Positions 12,300 through 24,784 of a stretch of DNA of 64,000 bases are shown here, piece after piece. The notes under the pieces were generated by a model. The model was not told the origin of the DNA, ran no database searches, and saw nothing but the letters and a program-made list of their open reading frames with translations. Both the position numbers and the translations under genes were made by a program. Origin of the DNA: Copromyces sp. CBS 386.78 (taxonomy: Eukaryota; Ascomycota; Sordariomycetes; Sordariales; Sordariaceae); the NCBI GenBank assembly GCA_030685235.1, contig MU839082.1, forward strand, positions 766,748 through 830,747, written 5' to 3'. How positions within the stretch are numbered: position 1 is the stretch's first letter; every line of letters begins with the position of its first letter.

Positions 12300-15000
12300 T
12301 AATATACCTACGTTTTTTTATTTGAACAAATCTTTAATCGTCGGCTTCGTAAAATATTGAACGGTATTATCCTTTATTTAAATTATGTTTATAGAAACTA
12401 TTTTAATATTTTGTAGATGAATTAACGTATTATAACCCTTATTCCAAAGCTTCCTATATACTTCGCTAAAATCGATGCTACTAATAAGGTTAGCGGCCTT
12501 ATCCGTATTGGCGGTAAGGGTATCAGTAATAGCCTTCTTAATATAATAGAATTAGAGAAACTATCTGTCGTAATACGGATAGAATCCCGGTAATAATAAA
12601 TTCGTTAACGGCAATTCCCGCTCGGCCTTTTATTTAGCCGTCAAACATTTGTAATAAACCGATCTTCGAAAGTATTTCAAAAATTATATCGCCGAAAAAT
12701 ATATTACTTAAAGCTATACCGGGGGTAGAAAGGGCGGCGTCGGACCTTTATAATAAAGCGCCGGAAAACCCGGTTAATTTCAAATGTAGAAAACCTCCTA
12801 AAAACGTTATAATACTTACCCCTAGTAATAATAACGATAATTTGTCGTTATAGTAACGATTTATCTCCTTTTTAGTTAGCTAACTGTATTTATAATATTT
12901 ATATATCTTCTCGTATTTGGTAACGGAGGGCGGACTATTAGTTTATCCTCCCGTAGGAATAAATTATTTTCTTATACTTTAATTCGGTAGACCGAAAGCG
13001 AATATATAATACAATTAACTTTAATTAATTAATCTACGAAATTACATATTAATTATACTTATAATACTTATATATTTTAACCGGGCACTTCTATAATTTA
13101 AAATATATTTTCTCGTATTTAATAACGGGGGTAGTCCTAATTAGCGATTAGCGTTAATTTTAATAGTTAAATTCTATAGGATAATATAGACGATTTAGAG
13201 CTCCTTCGAAGTAAGAATCTAATTATTAATAGTAGGGTTAGAAATAGTGTCGGGGGTAAGTATTATAATTTTCTTAAGGGGTATTTAAGCGTGAAGTACC
13301 TTATAACCTAAGTAATAGGATATTAGTTAATTAAATACTTTAACGGGCGGTATTTGGTAATATATTTAAAGTAACGAATAGGCGGCCGATTAATTCGCGT
13401 TAAGGTAATAATATTAACTAAGAATATTATTAAATATTCTTATATAGGCATTTATTAGAAGTAGCGGCTTTAGGAGGTTATTAAAGGTGGTATTAATATA
13501 TTTGAATGTAGGCGAGGTAGGTAGAAGTAATTTGCGTTTTAGGGTTTATTATATTGGCTATAATTAATAATAATTTTAATTTTATTTTTAAAAAGAACCG
13601 GTATTCCGCGCTAAATACATTGAATTCGATATTAGGAATATTATTTATTTTTAATTAGAATTAAAGAAATAAGGTAATATTGAAGATAAAAAGGTAGCCG
13701 TATATTAAAAATAAGTAAACGTTCGTACGGGAATATATATCGATTATATATAAACAAGGGCGATTATATATAATCGAAATATTTAAATTTAATACTAAAT
13801 TTATATTAAGATTATTTAAAATAGATTAAGAGAGGGAGAGAAAATTTAGAAGGGAAGGCAATTCTATAACGGTAGTACTAGTAGTAGCGCTAACAATAGT
13901 TTAATAATAATTATTTAGAATTTTACGGCGGGAATTAGGGTTATTGGCAATAATAATAAGGGTAGCGTTAACTTATTTTCCATTTCTAATTATATAGTGC
14001 TTAACGGCCGGTTCGAAAATTTTACGGACGGCCTCCTTAATTATATTACTTTTAAAAATAATATTCGAATTGTAAAATTAGGTAGTAAATTAATTATTAA
14101 CGTTAAGAATAGCAGGTATAGCGATGGTATTAATAATTGATAGTTAATAAACGATAGAAGAGAGATGGGGAATATATATTTAAATAATAGAATTATTATA
14201 ATAGATTACTTTAGACCGCTATTTACTAGATATTCCTTCCTTTTATTATTTAATCCTTCCCTTTATTACTTATTCCTTCCCTTTATTACTTGCTCCTTCT
14301 ATTTACTATTTACTCCTTCTATTCACTGCCTACTCCTTCTATTTATTACCCGCTCCTTCCTTTTACTACCCGCTCCTTTAGCATTCTTACGGCTATATCC
14401 TAGCGGTTATATTCTAAATTATTTTATATAATTAGATTTTATAAATAAATTAACGTATTGTAACCTTTATTTTAAAGCTTTCTATATACTTCGTTAAAAG
14501 TTTTTAGGAATTTCCTTTAAGCGTTCGACCGATTGCCGATAATTAGGAATACGTAGGGCGCTTTATATATAATATACGCTAGAACGAAAATAGTATTTTC
14601 TAATATATTATATTTTAAAATAATTTCCGACGCTTTAAGGGCTCTAACTACTAATAAGGATCTTTAAAATAATTATAATAATATAAGATTCGGCGGGAGT
14701 AAATTAAATTTAGGCTCCTAAAGTTATTTAGCTAATTAATTAGGTACAATATAGTAATATAATTAAGTAAAAGGTATATTTTACAGGCGGAGCCAGGATA
14801 TAACACGCCTTAATTCCTTCGCGCTAAAGTAATAATAGTAGCCAGCCGATGAAATTATTGGATGTTCTTATATAGGCGCTTATTAGAACCCGTAGCCTCG
14901 AAAAAAGTTTGGTAAGGATGGTATTAATACTATAGAGCCGGGTAGTTGGTAATATTATAAGGGATGATAAAAAACGTGCTATTCTATATTAATATCGTTT
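12300..15000 (-). repeat. Internal duplication within the Helitron-like block
   Basis: Segments of 12419-12480 and 14447-14510 are near copies (both contain ...CTATATACTTCG). 13430-13500 and 14859-14930 are also near copies, sharing TTCTTATATAGGC and GGTATTAATA. The two copies keep the same order and orientation, so a segment of roughly 1 kb was duplicated, or two related elements are adjacent. The right copy abuts the C-terminal end of the helicase gene. No complete reading frame is visible in either copy. Confidence 0.6.
14231..14380. repeat. Minisatellite, exact 20-bp period x 7.5
   Basis: The hexamer TCCTTC or TCCTTT recurs at 14233, 14253, 14273, 14293, 14313, 14333, 14353 and 14373, exactly every 20 bp, in units like TCCTTCCCTTTATTACTTAT. 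One strand is almost purely pyrimidine. The 88-codon open frame across it is a by-product of the repeat and has no ordinary protein character. Confidence 0.9.
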
Positions 15001-15179
15001 ATTTCATTTGAAATGGGTTTGAAGAATAAGGTAAAGTAACGTTAAAAATAAAAAGGCGGTCGTCTATAGGATAAAGGTAAATAGTAGTTATAAAAAGGCG
15101 GTCGTCCGTGTAGGAACGCGTATTAATTACATACGGGCGAAGTCGATTAGGTAGGATCGAAGTGCCTGGTTTTAATAAT

Positions 15180-18100
15180 AGGATTATAAATTGCCCTAAT
15201 TATACTACCGGAGCTGGAGCAGGCAGTATCTCTTAAAGCCGCTTTCGAATAACGTTAAAATAACGTTCAACTAAGGCTTTACTACTCTTCGTCCGGATAG
15301 CATTAATATTAAAGGGGTAATCGAATATAATACCCTATAAAGTTTTTACCTTCGAAACGGCTATATATATTAAACTAAGGGAAAAATCGTCCTTAGAAAT
15401 ATCTAAAATAGCGGTATTAATAATTATACTTTATAATTTATATATTATAATAGTATAAGCAATAGTAATAAGAAATTACTTCCTAGTATAAAAGGTAAAG
15501 CCCCTTATATATTCCCGAATAGAACGGAAAATAAATATAATTTTAGTATTAAATCTTTCCCATTCAAAATAAGAAGGGCCAATATAACCAGGGAAACGTA
15601 TTAATAGTATATAAGGTACTACCTCTCGAAGCTGAATATTATAACGCTAAGTAATATTATAAATAGTACCGATAATACTATTAACTAAACCCTTCTCAAT
15701 CTAAACGTTCTCAGTAAATATAATTTTAATACTAATAATTAAAGGCAACTATTTATAAAAATTGGCAGCGAGATTAAAGTTAATTTCGCTAGCCTTAATA
15801 CTAATATAATTAATATATATTTAAATATATAAATTACCAAATCGTTTAAAATAGTCCTAATTATAATCCTTAACCTAGGCGTTGGTTAAATATATACGTA
15901 AAGTATCTTCAAATATATTAAAATCATAGCCTTATTCTTATAGTATAGTAATTACTTATATAGATAAAAGCTCCTAATACTCTCGAATAGGCCGGGAATA
16001 TTATAAACCCTTAAGTATTGCCCGAAATACCGCTTATTTATTACCGCCTTATCGGATAATTTACTTTAATACAATAGTCCGGTCGAACAATTAATATACT
16101 AACCTTCTAACTATTTTATAGGGGGATAGGTTTTATCTAGTATTAATTAAAGCCTTTTCTATAATAAGAGGCAACTAATAGAAATCCCCGATAAGAAGAA
16201 TACTTATACCGCTAAAGAATTCTTTATTACGGGTAGGAAATACCTATTTAAGCCGTTTATTTATATAATATATTATTTTAAAACTAATTATAGATTTCTC
16301 GTCTATAATAAGGTACTATAGGTAACGAAATCTTACTTATAAAGATACTAGGTCGTTAAGGTTTAAGTTTAGCAGTTCAATATTATTCTTAGATATGGGA
16401 AACCGAAGAAGCGAATGTAACGTATAACCGTTAATATTATTAGCCGCTATATTAATAGGGGTAATATATATAATAATAGGATCTTTCTAATTATTAAAGT
16501 GGCGACAGTTATTAAACGCTAATTCTTCGAGCCGGGTAGAGAGTAGTTAAATAATATACAATTTACTAATACTACCTTTACTGTCAAACTAAATTTTAAG
16601 GGGCGTAATTAGAGGGTTCTTACTACGAAGAAAAGTTTTATAATATTCGATAAAAGTATTATAAATAAGGCGTTACTCTAGGTTAAAGCTAATTACAATA
16701 ATATTAATAACTTCCTCGGCTTCGAAAATATTAAGGTTATTAACCTTTATACCCTTCTAATAATTTAGGATATTCGATATAATACTGTTATATTTACTAT
16801 AATAAACTATCTAATCGTATTCTAAATTAATAGGACGACGGTTAAGTATATTAATATCTTTATTAGCGCTTATAGGCTAGTTAAAGGCTTTTTAAATTAT
16901 ATGTATCTATTTATCTTATTGTACTTCTTCGTCTAACGGTATAACTTCGATATTATCTTCGGGCGGGGGCTCAAATAACTCGCTATAGTAATTATATTTA
17001 TAATAATTATAAATCTTTCGATATCGGTTATATACTTTAGACCATATTTAATATTATACCCTATTAATTACTTTTAAATTAGTATTAAAACGATAAAAGT
17101 AATGGAATATTATTTTAATACGGTAGAAGTCCTAATAAGAATTAAATATAATATCCCCCTTATACTTAAGTATATATTTTAATATACGGGGCTCTTTATA
17201 AAAACGCTACGGCCTAGCATTCTAATTAGTATAAGTACAAAATTGAAAATATATTAATTTATTGAATTAAAGACTATATTAAAAATATTTATCGTATTAG
17301 GTAATATATGCCCGGACTTCGTTATCAATACTAACGGCAAACCGGTTCTAGGCTTCCTTAGGTTGATAGTCTATTAATTAGATTACTTTCGTACCTTCGT
17401 ATAGAAGTAAATAGAAAAGGTGATAATAGACCTTTTAAGCAGATTAGTCTCGTTTTAAAAGTAATTTATTTATAAGTTTGGTAGTAAATAAAAGTAGCGG
17501 TCTACAGCTAAAAATGCGAGGAAGGACCTAAATTACGAACTGTTAATAAGATAGGGATTTAGTTTCGGCCTTGGAGTAATATTTAATAATATAGTAAAAT
17601 ATAGTTTTAATGCTAGTATATAGAGAGATATCTATATTCACTAATTAACCTAAGGATATAGTAGGGTTCTAATTATTAATATAGGTGTCGTTACGTATAG
17701 TATTAAATATATTATAAAGGGGGTTAAATCCCTATATAATATGCGGACGGTTATATATATTTCGAAGGAAGTTAAAATAGTATATAACTTCTTCGTTTAT
17801 TAAACCGTTAGGAAATTTACGGTATTATAAATAGTATATTATATTATATTAATACCGGTTTATATAATTAATAATATAAAATAGCGTAGCGAAGGTTAAT
17901 TGTTTATACTCCCCTATATAAATAGTAAACATATTGCCTTCGGCCGTATTAAGAGTTTTATAAGGCTTTAGGTTAATAACTATAATATAAATATTTTAAA
18001 AAGTAGTAAATATATCTTTACTTTTAGCTATTTCAAGCTAGGCTTTAGATATACCTTTATACTAATAAAGATTATAATTATAAGAACTACCGCGAACCTG

Positions 18101-18500
18101 CTATTTATACCGGTCTTAATAATTAATAATATAGAACTTCGGTTTAAGGATATACTCCCGAAATATATTGTACCTCTTCTAAAAATATTATATACTAATT
18201 ATTAAATTATTACGAAAATTCTCCTATATAATCTTATTCCGCTAACGCTCGTTACTATCTAGCTATTTATTATACCGAGGTATAAGCTTAATTAACGATT
18301 ACTAACATAAATTAGCGGGGGTAAAAATTATAAAGAGGGAGGGTATACTAAACCTATAAATAAATATTTCTAAATTCTATCTTTTAATTCCCTAATAGGG
18401 CTGGGTACTACGTAGAATATTTATATACTTTATAATAGATTTAAGGATTTGCTCCCCTTAGTCCATACGGCCTTCGAATACGGCCTTAAATTCTTTAATT
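15180..18500 (-). pseudogene. Decayed Helitron RepHel protein (Rep + PIF1-like helicase)
   Basis: Reading the minus strand with stops, the Rep part shows FYYIIKYYSKAE at 17606-17562, the Y-x3-K Y2-type motif of Helitron Rep proteins. It is followed by INKLLLKRD-stop-SA (17475-17405), matching the conserved INKL..ERDWSAQEV block of fungal Helitron proteins. Further on come the helicase Walker B region LIIDEKSIISL (16313-16291) and LLIGDFY-stop-LPLIIEKAL (16200-16150), the GDFxQLPPV signature of PIF1-family helicases. Late helicase motifs continue to about 15200. Family knowledge: Rep nicks and joins DNA by a HUH/Y mechanism and the helicase unwinds for rolling-circle transposition. Stops at CAG, CAA and TGG positions make it non-functional. 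Confidence 0.85.
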
Positions 18501-21430
18501 TAAAGAATACCCTATTTAACGTTATAACGAATATAAAAAGAGTTCTTCTAATTGACTTGGCCGCGTATTAAAGTATTAAAAGCAATAAAATAAAAATGGA
18601 GGTAGCGAATATAACGGCTATCCTTCTACTTTATAATATATTTAATATAATTACCGTATAATACTTCGTATAAATATTAGGTAATAAAGTCGGCCTTACT
18701 TTAGGGATATAGGGTTAAGAATATTTAAGAAAGTAATAATTATAATTTATTAAATTTACTAATAGGGGTAGGCTTAATAAATCCTAGTATTTATATAAAA
18801 TTACGAATACGACCTTACTTATTAAAATCCGGCTCTAATTCCAGTCTGGCTTATACTTCTACCTTTAATATTAGCGGAGAAGATAGGAAGTCGGGGGTAG
18901 TAAGTAAATTAGAAGTAGAAAATAGAAAGTCGGGATTAAAAGCCGGAGCCGGGGTAGCCGGAGCCAGGGCCTAAATTAAAATAAAATACGGAGGAAATTC
19001 GGGACTATAAATAAAACCGAAATTAATATATTAAAAAGGTAATTATTTAATTCGCTATTATTTATACCCTTAACTATTTAATTAATTAATAAATTAATTT
19101 AACTACACTTAATTAACTATAAGGTTTAATATAGCAGCAACTTCCTCGTCTTCAACTTCGTTAAACTCATTATTTTCGTTAATTTTAATATTTTCCTTAA
19201 AAATATAGAGAATAAGCCGGTTAAAGACATTACTATCCTTAAATAACTAGAAGAGACGGCCGTAATTAATAATAATATTACAATACTTAAAATAATTATC
19301 TTTTAAATAATCTAATTAAATTTGAATATTTTATTTATTAATATAATAATTTCTTTAAAATTACCGTTATATCTAATCTTAATTATATATATTCTAAGGG
19401 TAAAATATAATAATATTTAATTCTTTAAGTAGAAGGAATAAACGGTTATAAACTAAACCAACGTCTCGGAGAAAATTAATAATATAATTATAATATTTAT
19501 ATTACGCCCCCCTAATAAAATAAACGTCGATATAAATATAAACCCGTATAATCAATTACTCTTCAATAGGTATAAGCACTAATAGACCCGGATTAATATC
19601 GCCGAAATCTATATAATTTTCAGCGGAGTAAAAGGGCACGTCTCTAAGCCGCTCATTTTTCCGCTTATTAAAATAATATTTATATATACTACGCTTAAAA
19701 TATAAATCTAACTACTTCTTATAATATAAAATACATTCCTCCTATTTAATATTAAATATAATATTATTAAATTTATTTATATAACCTTCGTTATACTTAA
19801 GGATTACTTTATATTAAAGGTAGGGGTTATAGTTAGGTATAAAGGGAGGATACTATTAATAAAAAGGGGGATTAGGATAAAATATATACTTTTAGTCTAT
19901 TAAATCCTCTAATTATAATTAAAGGATTATAAATTCGGGCTATATTATATCTAAGTTTATATTATTAAGCGTAGTAAGCGTTCTTAGGATAGCCGCTTAA
20001 GGCCGGGGGGTCTTAGGCGGCGCCGGTATACCTATAATAGGACTTCGACAAAAGGGTATTAGGATTTAAAAAGACGAAAAGGGGAACTAGGACTAGGATA
20101 ATAGTATATCCTATAACTATAATAACAAGAAATTAATATTATTATAATAATTATCTTCTTTCCCTTTATTATTTTAATTATCCTAAAGATAGCCTAAGCA
20201 TCGAACTATTTTATAGCTATTAATATCGATAAATTCGCTACGGCGCTATTAGCGCTAATATTAGCGGTAAATAACTTATTCTATAAATATATTTTAATTA
20301 ACTAGAAAAAAATAATATTCAATTTAATAAATATACCGGATTCCCTATCTACGTTAATACCAATATTAATACAATATATATAAAAGTATACAAAATTTTA
20401 ATTTTAATAGCGGACGTTTATTAGCCGTATAAGACTATAATTTTTATATTCAAATTAAATATTAGGATCGTTACCGTCGTTACCGTCCCCGGCGTCTACG
20501 TAACTACCTAATATCCTAATAAGATTATTCGATATCAATATATTAGGGAATAATTAAGCAAGGTTATATAATATTCGGAGGGATAGTATAAGTAAAACCT
20601 CCGTATTATAACGCCGGCGATTATAATAATCCCTACGGATAATTTTATAGGCTCGTCGAACTTACGTCGTAAAGGGTGAATTTTAAAGGTCTATACCTCC
20701 TTAAAAGAACGAAGGCCCTAGTATTCGTATTCCCGGTATATACTATACTTTTATACGTATATAACTATTAATAATAATATTCTATATTAATAATTAAGGC
20801 GGAATAGCGGATATAGGGGCTAAGGACTATAGACGATATATTGCAAGCGCAATAGGAAGCGCTATAAAAGCTCCCTAGAAGGGATTAAGAACCGGCGCTA
20901 GTATAATAGGAAGTAGCATAACGGGAGGCGGCGCTATAGAAGCCCTATAAATAGGATTAGGTACCAGCGCAATAGAAATACCAATAATAATTGGAAGTTC
21001 TATAATAGTAAATCGATTATAAATATATTTAATAGCTAAAGAAAAATTCCGTTAACATTAACCCTATATATTATAATATTAAAAATATTATTAAATTAAT
21101 TAATTTAAATCCCGCCTTCTAACGAATTTAACTAAAGGGAAATTCCTCCTATAAATCTTATATTCCTATAGTTAGTCTTCTATTTCGTTATCTTAAAAAC
21201 CCTATCCAAATAGGGGAAATTAGGTTAATAATAAAAGCTAAGAGCTAGAAAGATTATTAATAAAAGCTATATTTTATAAAGCTATAGATAATACATAAAA
21301 CGTTAATATAAAAGAATATTATAATTTTAAATATATAAATATAAATAATAAAATTACTATATTAATCGGTATTACCTTACAAATACGCTAATTATATAAA
21401 ATAATATTATTTTAGATAAATCGCATATAT
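18501..21430 (-). other. Upstream part of the Helitron-like block, weakly coding
   Basis: The minus strand has fragments that read as protein, including a Pro-rich low-complexity stretch around 21010-20860 (VPNPI..ASIAPPPVM). These may be the N-terminal part of the RepHel protein or a separate upstream ORF. I could not join them into one frame or assign a domain. Confidence 0.4.
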
Positions 21431-21436
21431 AAAAAG

Positions 21437-21462
21437 GAAATCAATTATATATAATTGATTTC
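21437..21462. repeat. Perfect 26-bp palindrome
   Basis: The two halves GAAATCAATTATA and TATAATTGATTTC are exact reverse complements with no spacer. Related CGATTATATATA motifs occur at about 13740, 13761 and 21571. It lies about 470 bp inside the 5' (high-coordinate) edge of the Helitron-like block. Confidence 0.85.
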
Positions 21463-21614
21463 AATTATCGATAATCGCTTATATAGTCGCTCGTAGTAAA
21501 TAATCGTTAAATTTACTTAATTAATAAATAGGGTACGAAAAAGCAGTATTTAATTAGGTAGAATCGACGTCGATTATATAGAAGCGAAGGCGGGTAGCTA
21601 CGACTACAATACGA

Positions 21615-21926
21615 TTTAGGAAAGGTTTTGTAAATTCAAACCAAGGGGCTAGGGTTGTAAGACCCGGGGGACCCCTCCGGGGACCCCCGTATATCCACTA
21701 TCACAGGCGCGAAAATTCTGACCAATGACAGGAACGGATTACGTGCACGGGCTGCGAAAAATTCTAACCAATCCAAGTTGAGGAATCCAAATAGGAGAGA
21801 CCAATCACAGCACGAAAAACTTACAGGGATTATTAACAAGGGTCTCACCCCATTATAGAGAAGCTCCGCTATGCTCGCTCACTTCGTGTAAACACTTCTT
21901 TCTCTAGACCATAACAGCTGCGCTTC
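21615..21926 (-). other. Un-RIPed 5' terminal region of the Helitron-like block
   Basis: Base composition changes abruptly to balanced GC, with normal CA and TG frequency. A strong hairpin at 21665-21689 (CGGGGGACCCC, loop TCC, GGGGACCCCCG, one A-A mismatch) lies here. On the minus strand the end reads TCTAGAGAAAGAAGTG followed by CGAAGTGAGCGAGCATAGCG, typical of the short repeated C/G motifs at Helitron 5' ends. No protein is expected; the open frame through it is incidental. It is probably promoter and terminus. Confidence 0.6.
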
Positions 21927-21928
21927 AA

Positions 21929-24074
21929 ATATAAAGGCGATAAATGCCTCCTAATAAAGAATAAGGTTTTACTAAAAAAGGATATTTTCGTTAACAATTC
22001 CTACGTTTTAGAAAATAAGGGAAATCCGGATGTTTTCGTTAAAATAATATACTTTTATAATTTAAAAACTATAGACAAAATATTAATAAATAATTTAATA
22101 ATAGAGATTTACAAGAAATTAACCCTTCTTTAAAACGTATTCGCTTATTTAACGGACCTAATAAGGAAAGCGTAATTAAAAGAAGTTAAAGGGAGTTTTA
22201 AAAAATTCTCGTTCGTAGAATACCGCATTATATAGGGCCGGATCTATTATTATAGTTCGGTTTTCCTTAACCCTAGAAACGTTAAAGTCTACTATTAATT
22301 AATTTACTATACTTACAATACGTTAGGAGTAAGGTAATTAGGGAGGGAAAAAATTTATAACCTTCTCTTCCAATCTTTCTTTTAGCCGGGGATATACAAT
22401 ATAGTAAAAACATACTATAAAATTTGCTTAACGTATATAAAGACGAAGTTATTATAATACGCGCTATATAGGTTTTTAAAGTTATTATTAATACTTTTCG
22501 CTCTATAGAAAGATATTTCTATTAATTACATTATATTATTAACGCTTTACGAACGCTACAAATAAGTATTCCAATACGTCGCAATAATTATTAATAAATT
22601 AATAAAGATATAGTATTTTATCCTTATAATAGGGTTAACCGCAAAGGAATTAACGGACTACTTTATAAAGCGGATCTATAATATCTATAATTTACTTAAT
22701 ATTATTATATCTAATTAGGGTTCCTAATTTATTTTGTAATTTTAGAGAACGTTATTAATAAGGCTAGAAATTAATTTTACGCCCTCCTCCGCTTTTTACC
22801 CAACTACGAACGGATAAACGGAACGTATTAATATAGAAATAGAAAAATACCTATAAACTTTTATTAATTAAGTATAAAACGATTAAATCGATTAATTACT
22901 AATAGCGGAATTTATTACTAATAATTTAATTTTAAAAATAATAGGAATTTCACTATTTTTTACTAATTATAAATTCCATCCCCGGATAGGGGTCGAGCCC
23001 GCTATACTATACCCCCCCAAAACATTAAAAACCTAATAAAATAAATATTTTAAGGTTATTAAAATTGTTAACTAATTTAAAACGGTTTTAAATTATATAA
23101 CAATTAAAGTAAAGGAAACGTAGAAGTAATATAAGGATAATACTAATGAAAGGAGATCGGATACCCTGTAATATAAAATCGGGGATAAAGTTTTATTAAA
23201 TATAAAGAATTTCGAAACCGGAAGACCGTATATTAAATTAATTCCGTTCCGGGAAAGGTTATTCAAAATTTTAAAAGCTAATAATTATACAATTACTCTT
23301 CGATTCCTAATTAATATAAAGTATAATCCTATATTTTATATTAATAAAATAAAATTTTAGGAAGGACGTACCGAAGGGGATATAAAGGTAAATTAAAGGA
23401 AAATTATAAAGCGGACGGATAACGGGAAAAATTCTATCGAATAGGATTTTGATAATATAAGCGGCTATAAATGGAATTTAAAGAATAAACGATAAAAATA
23501 CTACGTTTTATAAGTATTATTATATATACTAAATTAGTAAAAACGGGCTAACGTCGCGATATACCCGGAAGCGGTATAGAAATTCTACGAAAATTATTTA
23601 AACGAGCCGGCGCTATTAGATTAGATTATTATAGAAAAGCAGCGTAAAGTAATAACGGACCGGTAATTAGTAAGAGCGGACTAGCCGCTACTAATTGTCA
23701 CAGTACCATATGGCATGGTCTCGCACCTCTGGCGTTCCGGTACTGCAGCCCGGCAGTTCTCCAGCCGTGTCTCCACTCGGTCCATGTATATAGTCTGGGA
23801 GCAGAGTCTTCGCTGCTCTCTTCTGATCTTCTCCTCTTCGTGCAATATTACGTCTTCTCCAAGTCCTCTCTGGTCGGCATCGTAACACTAATAGAGGTAA
23901 AAGCGGATTAGCCGGTACTAACGGGAAATACGGAGTATAGAAAATTAAAGAAGTCGCCGCGCAAAGTAGTAACGGCTATAGAGGCTTTTATAGAATAGAT
24001 TAAATAATTAATAGGTATTTTAATCGTTTTATATATTATTAATTAATTATATAACTTCTTTTAGTCCGGGGTAA
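21929..24074 (+). pseudogene. Decayed integrase and chromodomain-like C-terminus of chromovirus A
   Basis: The interrupted pol resumes here. Around 22700-22800 the frame gives a decayed D..SQF..F box and then FTPSSAFYPTTNG, the SAYHPQTDGQTER-like block of Gypsy integrases. The C-terminal part includes YKIGDKVLLNIKNFETGRPY (about 23175-23235) and INIKYNPIFYINKIKF, matching the post-integrase GDKV..L..N.. and P.FHVS.LKP blocks. A chromodomain-like tail ends with YPEAV..FYENYLNEPALLD at about 23560-23625. A 192-bp solo LTR interrupts the 3' untranslated part. Confidence 0.82.
23696..23887 (+). mobile_element. Young 192-bp solo LTR, un-RIPed, TSD CTAAT
   Basis: The element begins TGTCACAG and ends CATCGTAACA, inverted-type termini of an LTR. 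It is flanked by perfect 5-bp duplications CTAAT at 23691-23695 and 23888-23892. Its base composition is balanced with plenty of CA and TG, in sharp contrast with the RIPed host element. It is too short for internal coding, so it is either a solo LTR left after LTR-LTR recombination or a very small non-autonomous element. Strand is assigned by analogy with the TGTCAC starts of the LTRs at 3222 and 24785. The open minus-strand frame across it is incidental. Confidence 0.88.
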
Positions 24075-24382
24075 TATTATAGGGTTAGCCTTATAATAGT
24101 TTAGAGTATACGGTTAGTAATTATCGGAGCTAGGGATTAGGCTATAGCTCCGAATATAGTATAAGGCTATTACGGCCTTTATAGAAGGCTACGATAGCCT
24201 TATTATCGCTATCGCTATATAGGTTGTGCTAGCTCTATAGCACTTATAAAATTACTACAGAACTAATCTCCTAGATTAGCCTCTATAAAGACCAATCTAG
24301 GATCGCACCTTTAAACCTTTCCTCTTACTCCTTCGTGCAATTACGTATATTATTACCTACCTTGTGCCTTTGCACCGTGATA
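24075..24382 (+). repeat. 3' LTR of chromovirus A
   Basis: It starts TATTATAGGG (ancestral TGTCACAGGG), ends CACCGTGATA and is followed by TTGTT. It is the same length as the 5' LTR at 3222, and differences are RIP-type transitions in both directions, so each LTR was mutated independently after insertion. Confidence 0.9.
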
Positions 24383-24784
24383 TTGTTTAGATCCTTATTT
24401 TATTTTTATTAAATCTTTATTTTAAAGTTAGCTTTATTAAATTATTATTTTATTTTATATTTTATTTTATTGGATACGTATTTAATATAATTAATTTTTT
24501 AAAATTAGAAAATATTTTACTCCCGTTCCCTTATTTACTAATTATACCCTATTTCAATCTTATTTTAATTTACTAGCTACTAATAAGCTATATAGAAGTA
24601 ACTACTTAATTCGGGCTTTATTTATATAGAGCCTCAAAGAATAAAATAGAAAATTAGAAATTAATTTTTTAAATAATTTAATTATTTAACCAATTAACGT
24701 ATAATACTATTTAAAAAACTTCCGAATCCCCGTTTTTAAATTATTAAATACGCCTTTAACTTTTATTATAGGGGGTATATATAG
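24383..24784. other. AT-rich spacer between chromoviruses A and B, no gene seen
   Basis: The stretch contains a run of TTTATTTTATTTT motifs but no recognisable gene. Its first five bases are the right target duplication of A (TTGTT) and its last five (24780-24784, TATAG) the left duplication of B. Confidence 0.5.

Larger units (their letters stand above)
8145..21928 (-). mobile_element. Helitron-like element (RepHel, minisatellites, cargo gene) nested in chromovirus A
   Basis: The block interrupts chromovirus A between RNase H and integrase. Its edges are imperfect 24-bp inverted repeats: TTGAAGCGCAGTTGTTATAG at 8144 and, read on the minus strand from 21928, TTGAAGCGCAGCTGTTATGG. They differ by one transition and one single-base indel. 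No target duplication is evident, as expected for rolling-circle transposons. Inside, on the minus strand, is a RepHel gene (Y2-type Rep and a PIF1-like helicase). An array of 56-bp repeats lies next to the 3' (low-coordinate) edge, a layout reminiscent of Helentron/Helitron2 elements with terminal inverted repeats. I cannot exclude that two Helitrons or other insertions are merged here. Confidence 0.65.
3222..24382 (+). mobile_element. Gypsy chromovirus A, interrupted by a Helitron-like insertion and a solo LTR
   Basis: Two 308-bp LTRs (3222-3529 and 24075-24382) face the same way. They flank gag, RT/RNase H (to about 8140) and, after a 13.8-kb insertion, integrase plus a chromodomain-like C-terminus (21929-23680). 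Flanking bases are TTATT on the left and TTGTT on the right, which match as a 5-bp duplication if the left G became A by RIP. Removing the Helitron block and the solo LTR leaves about 7.2 kb, a normal size for this family. All domains carry many TAA/TAG stops, so the element is dead. The order gag-RT-RH-IN-chromo is that of fungal chromoviruses of the Ty3/Gypsy class. Confidence 0.88.

Noticed and set aside
14165..14431. 88-codon plus-strand open frame
   Set aside because: It is created by the 20-bp pyrimidine-rich minisatellite at 14231-14380 and has no ordinary protein composition.
21636..21848. 70-codon minus-strand open frame
   Set aside because: It falls in the un-RIPed terminal region of the Helitron-like block, where stops are simply fewer; it overlaps a strong hairpin and has no recognisable domain.
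8145..21928. Reading the 24-bp inverted repeats as a cut-and-paste TIR transposon
   Set aside because: No target duplication of any usual length fits the two edges, and the interior encodes a RepHel protein, so a Helitron-type element is more likely.
23691..23888. 65-codon minus-strand open frame
   Set aside because: It coincides exactly with the 192-bp solo LTR and its duplications, so it reflects the lack of RIP stops and not a gene.
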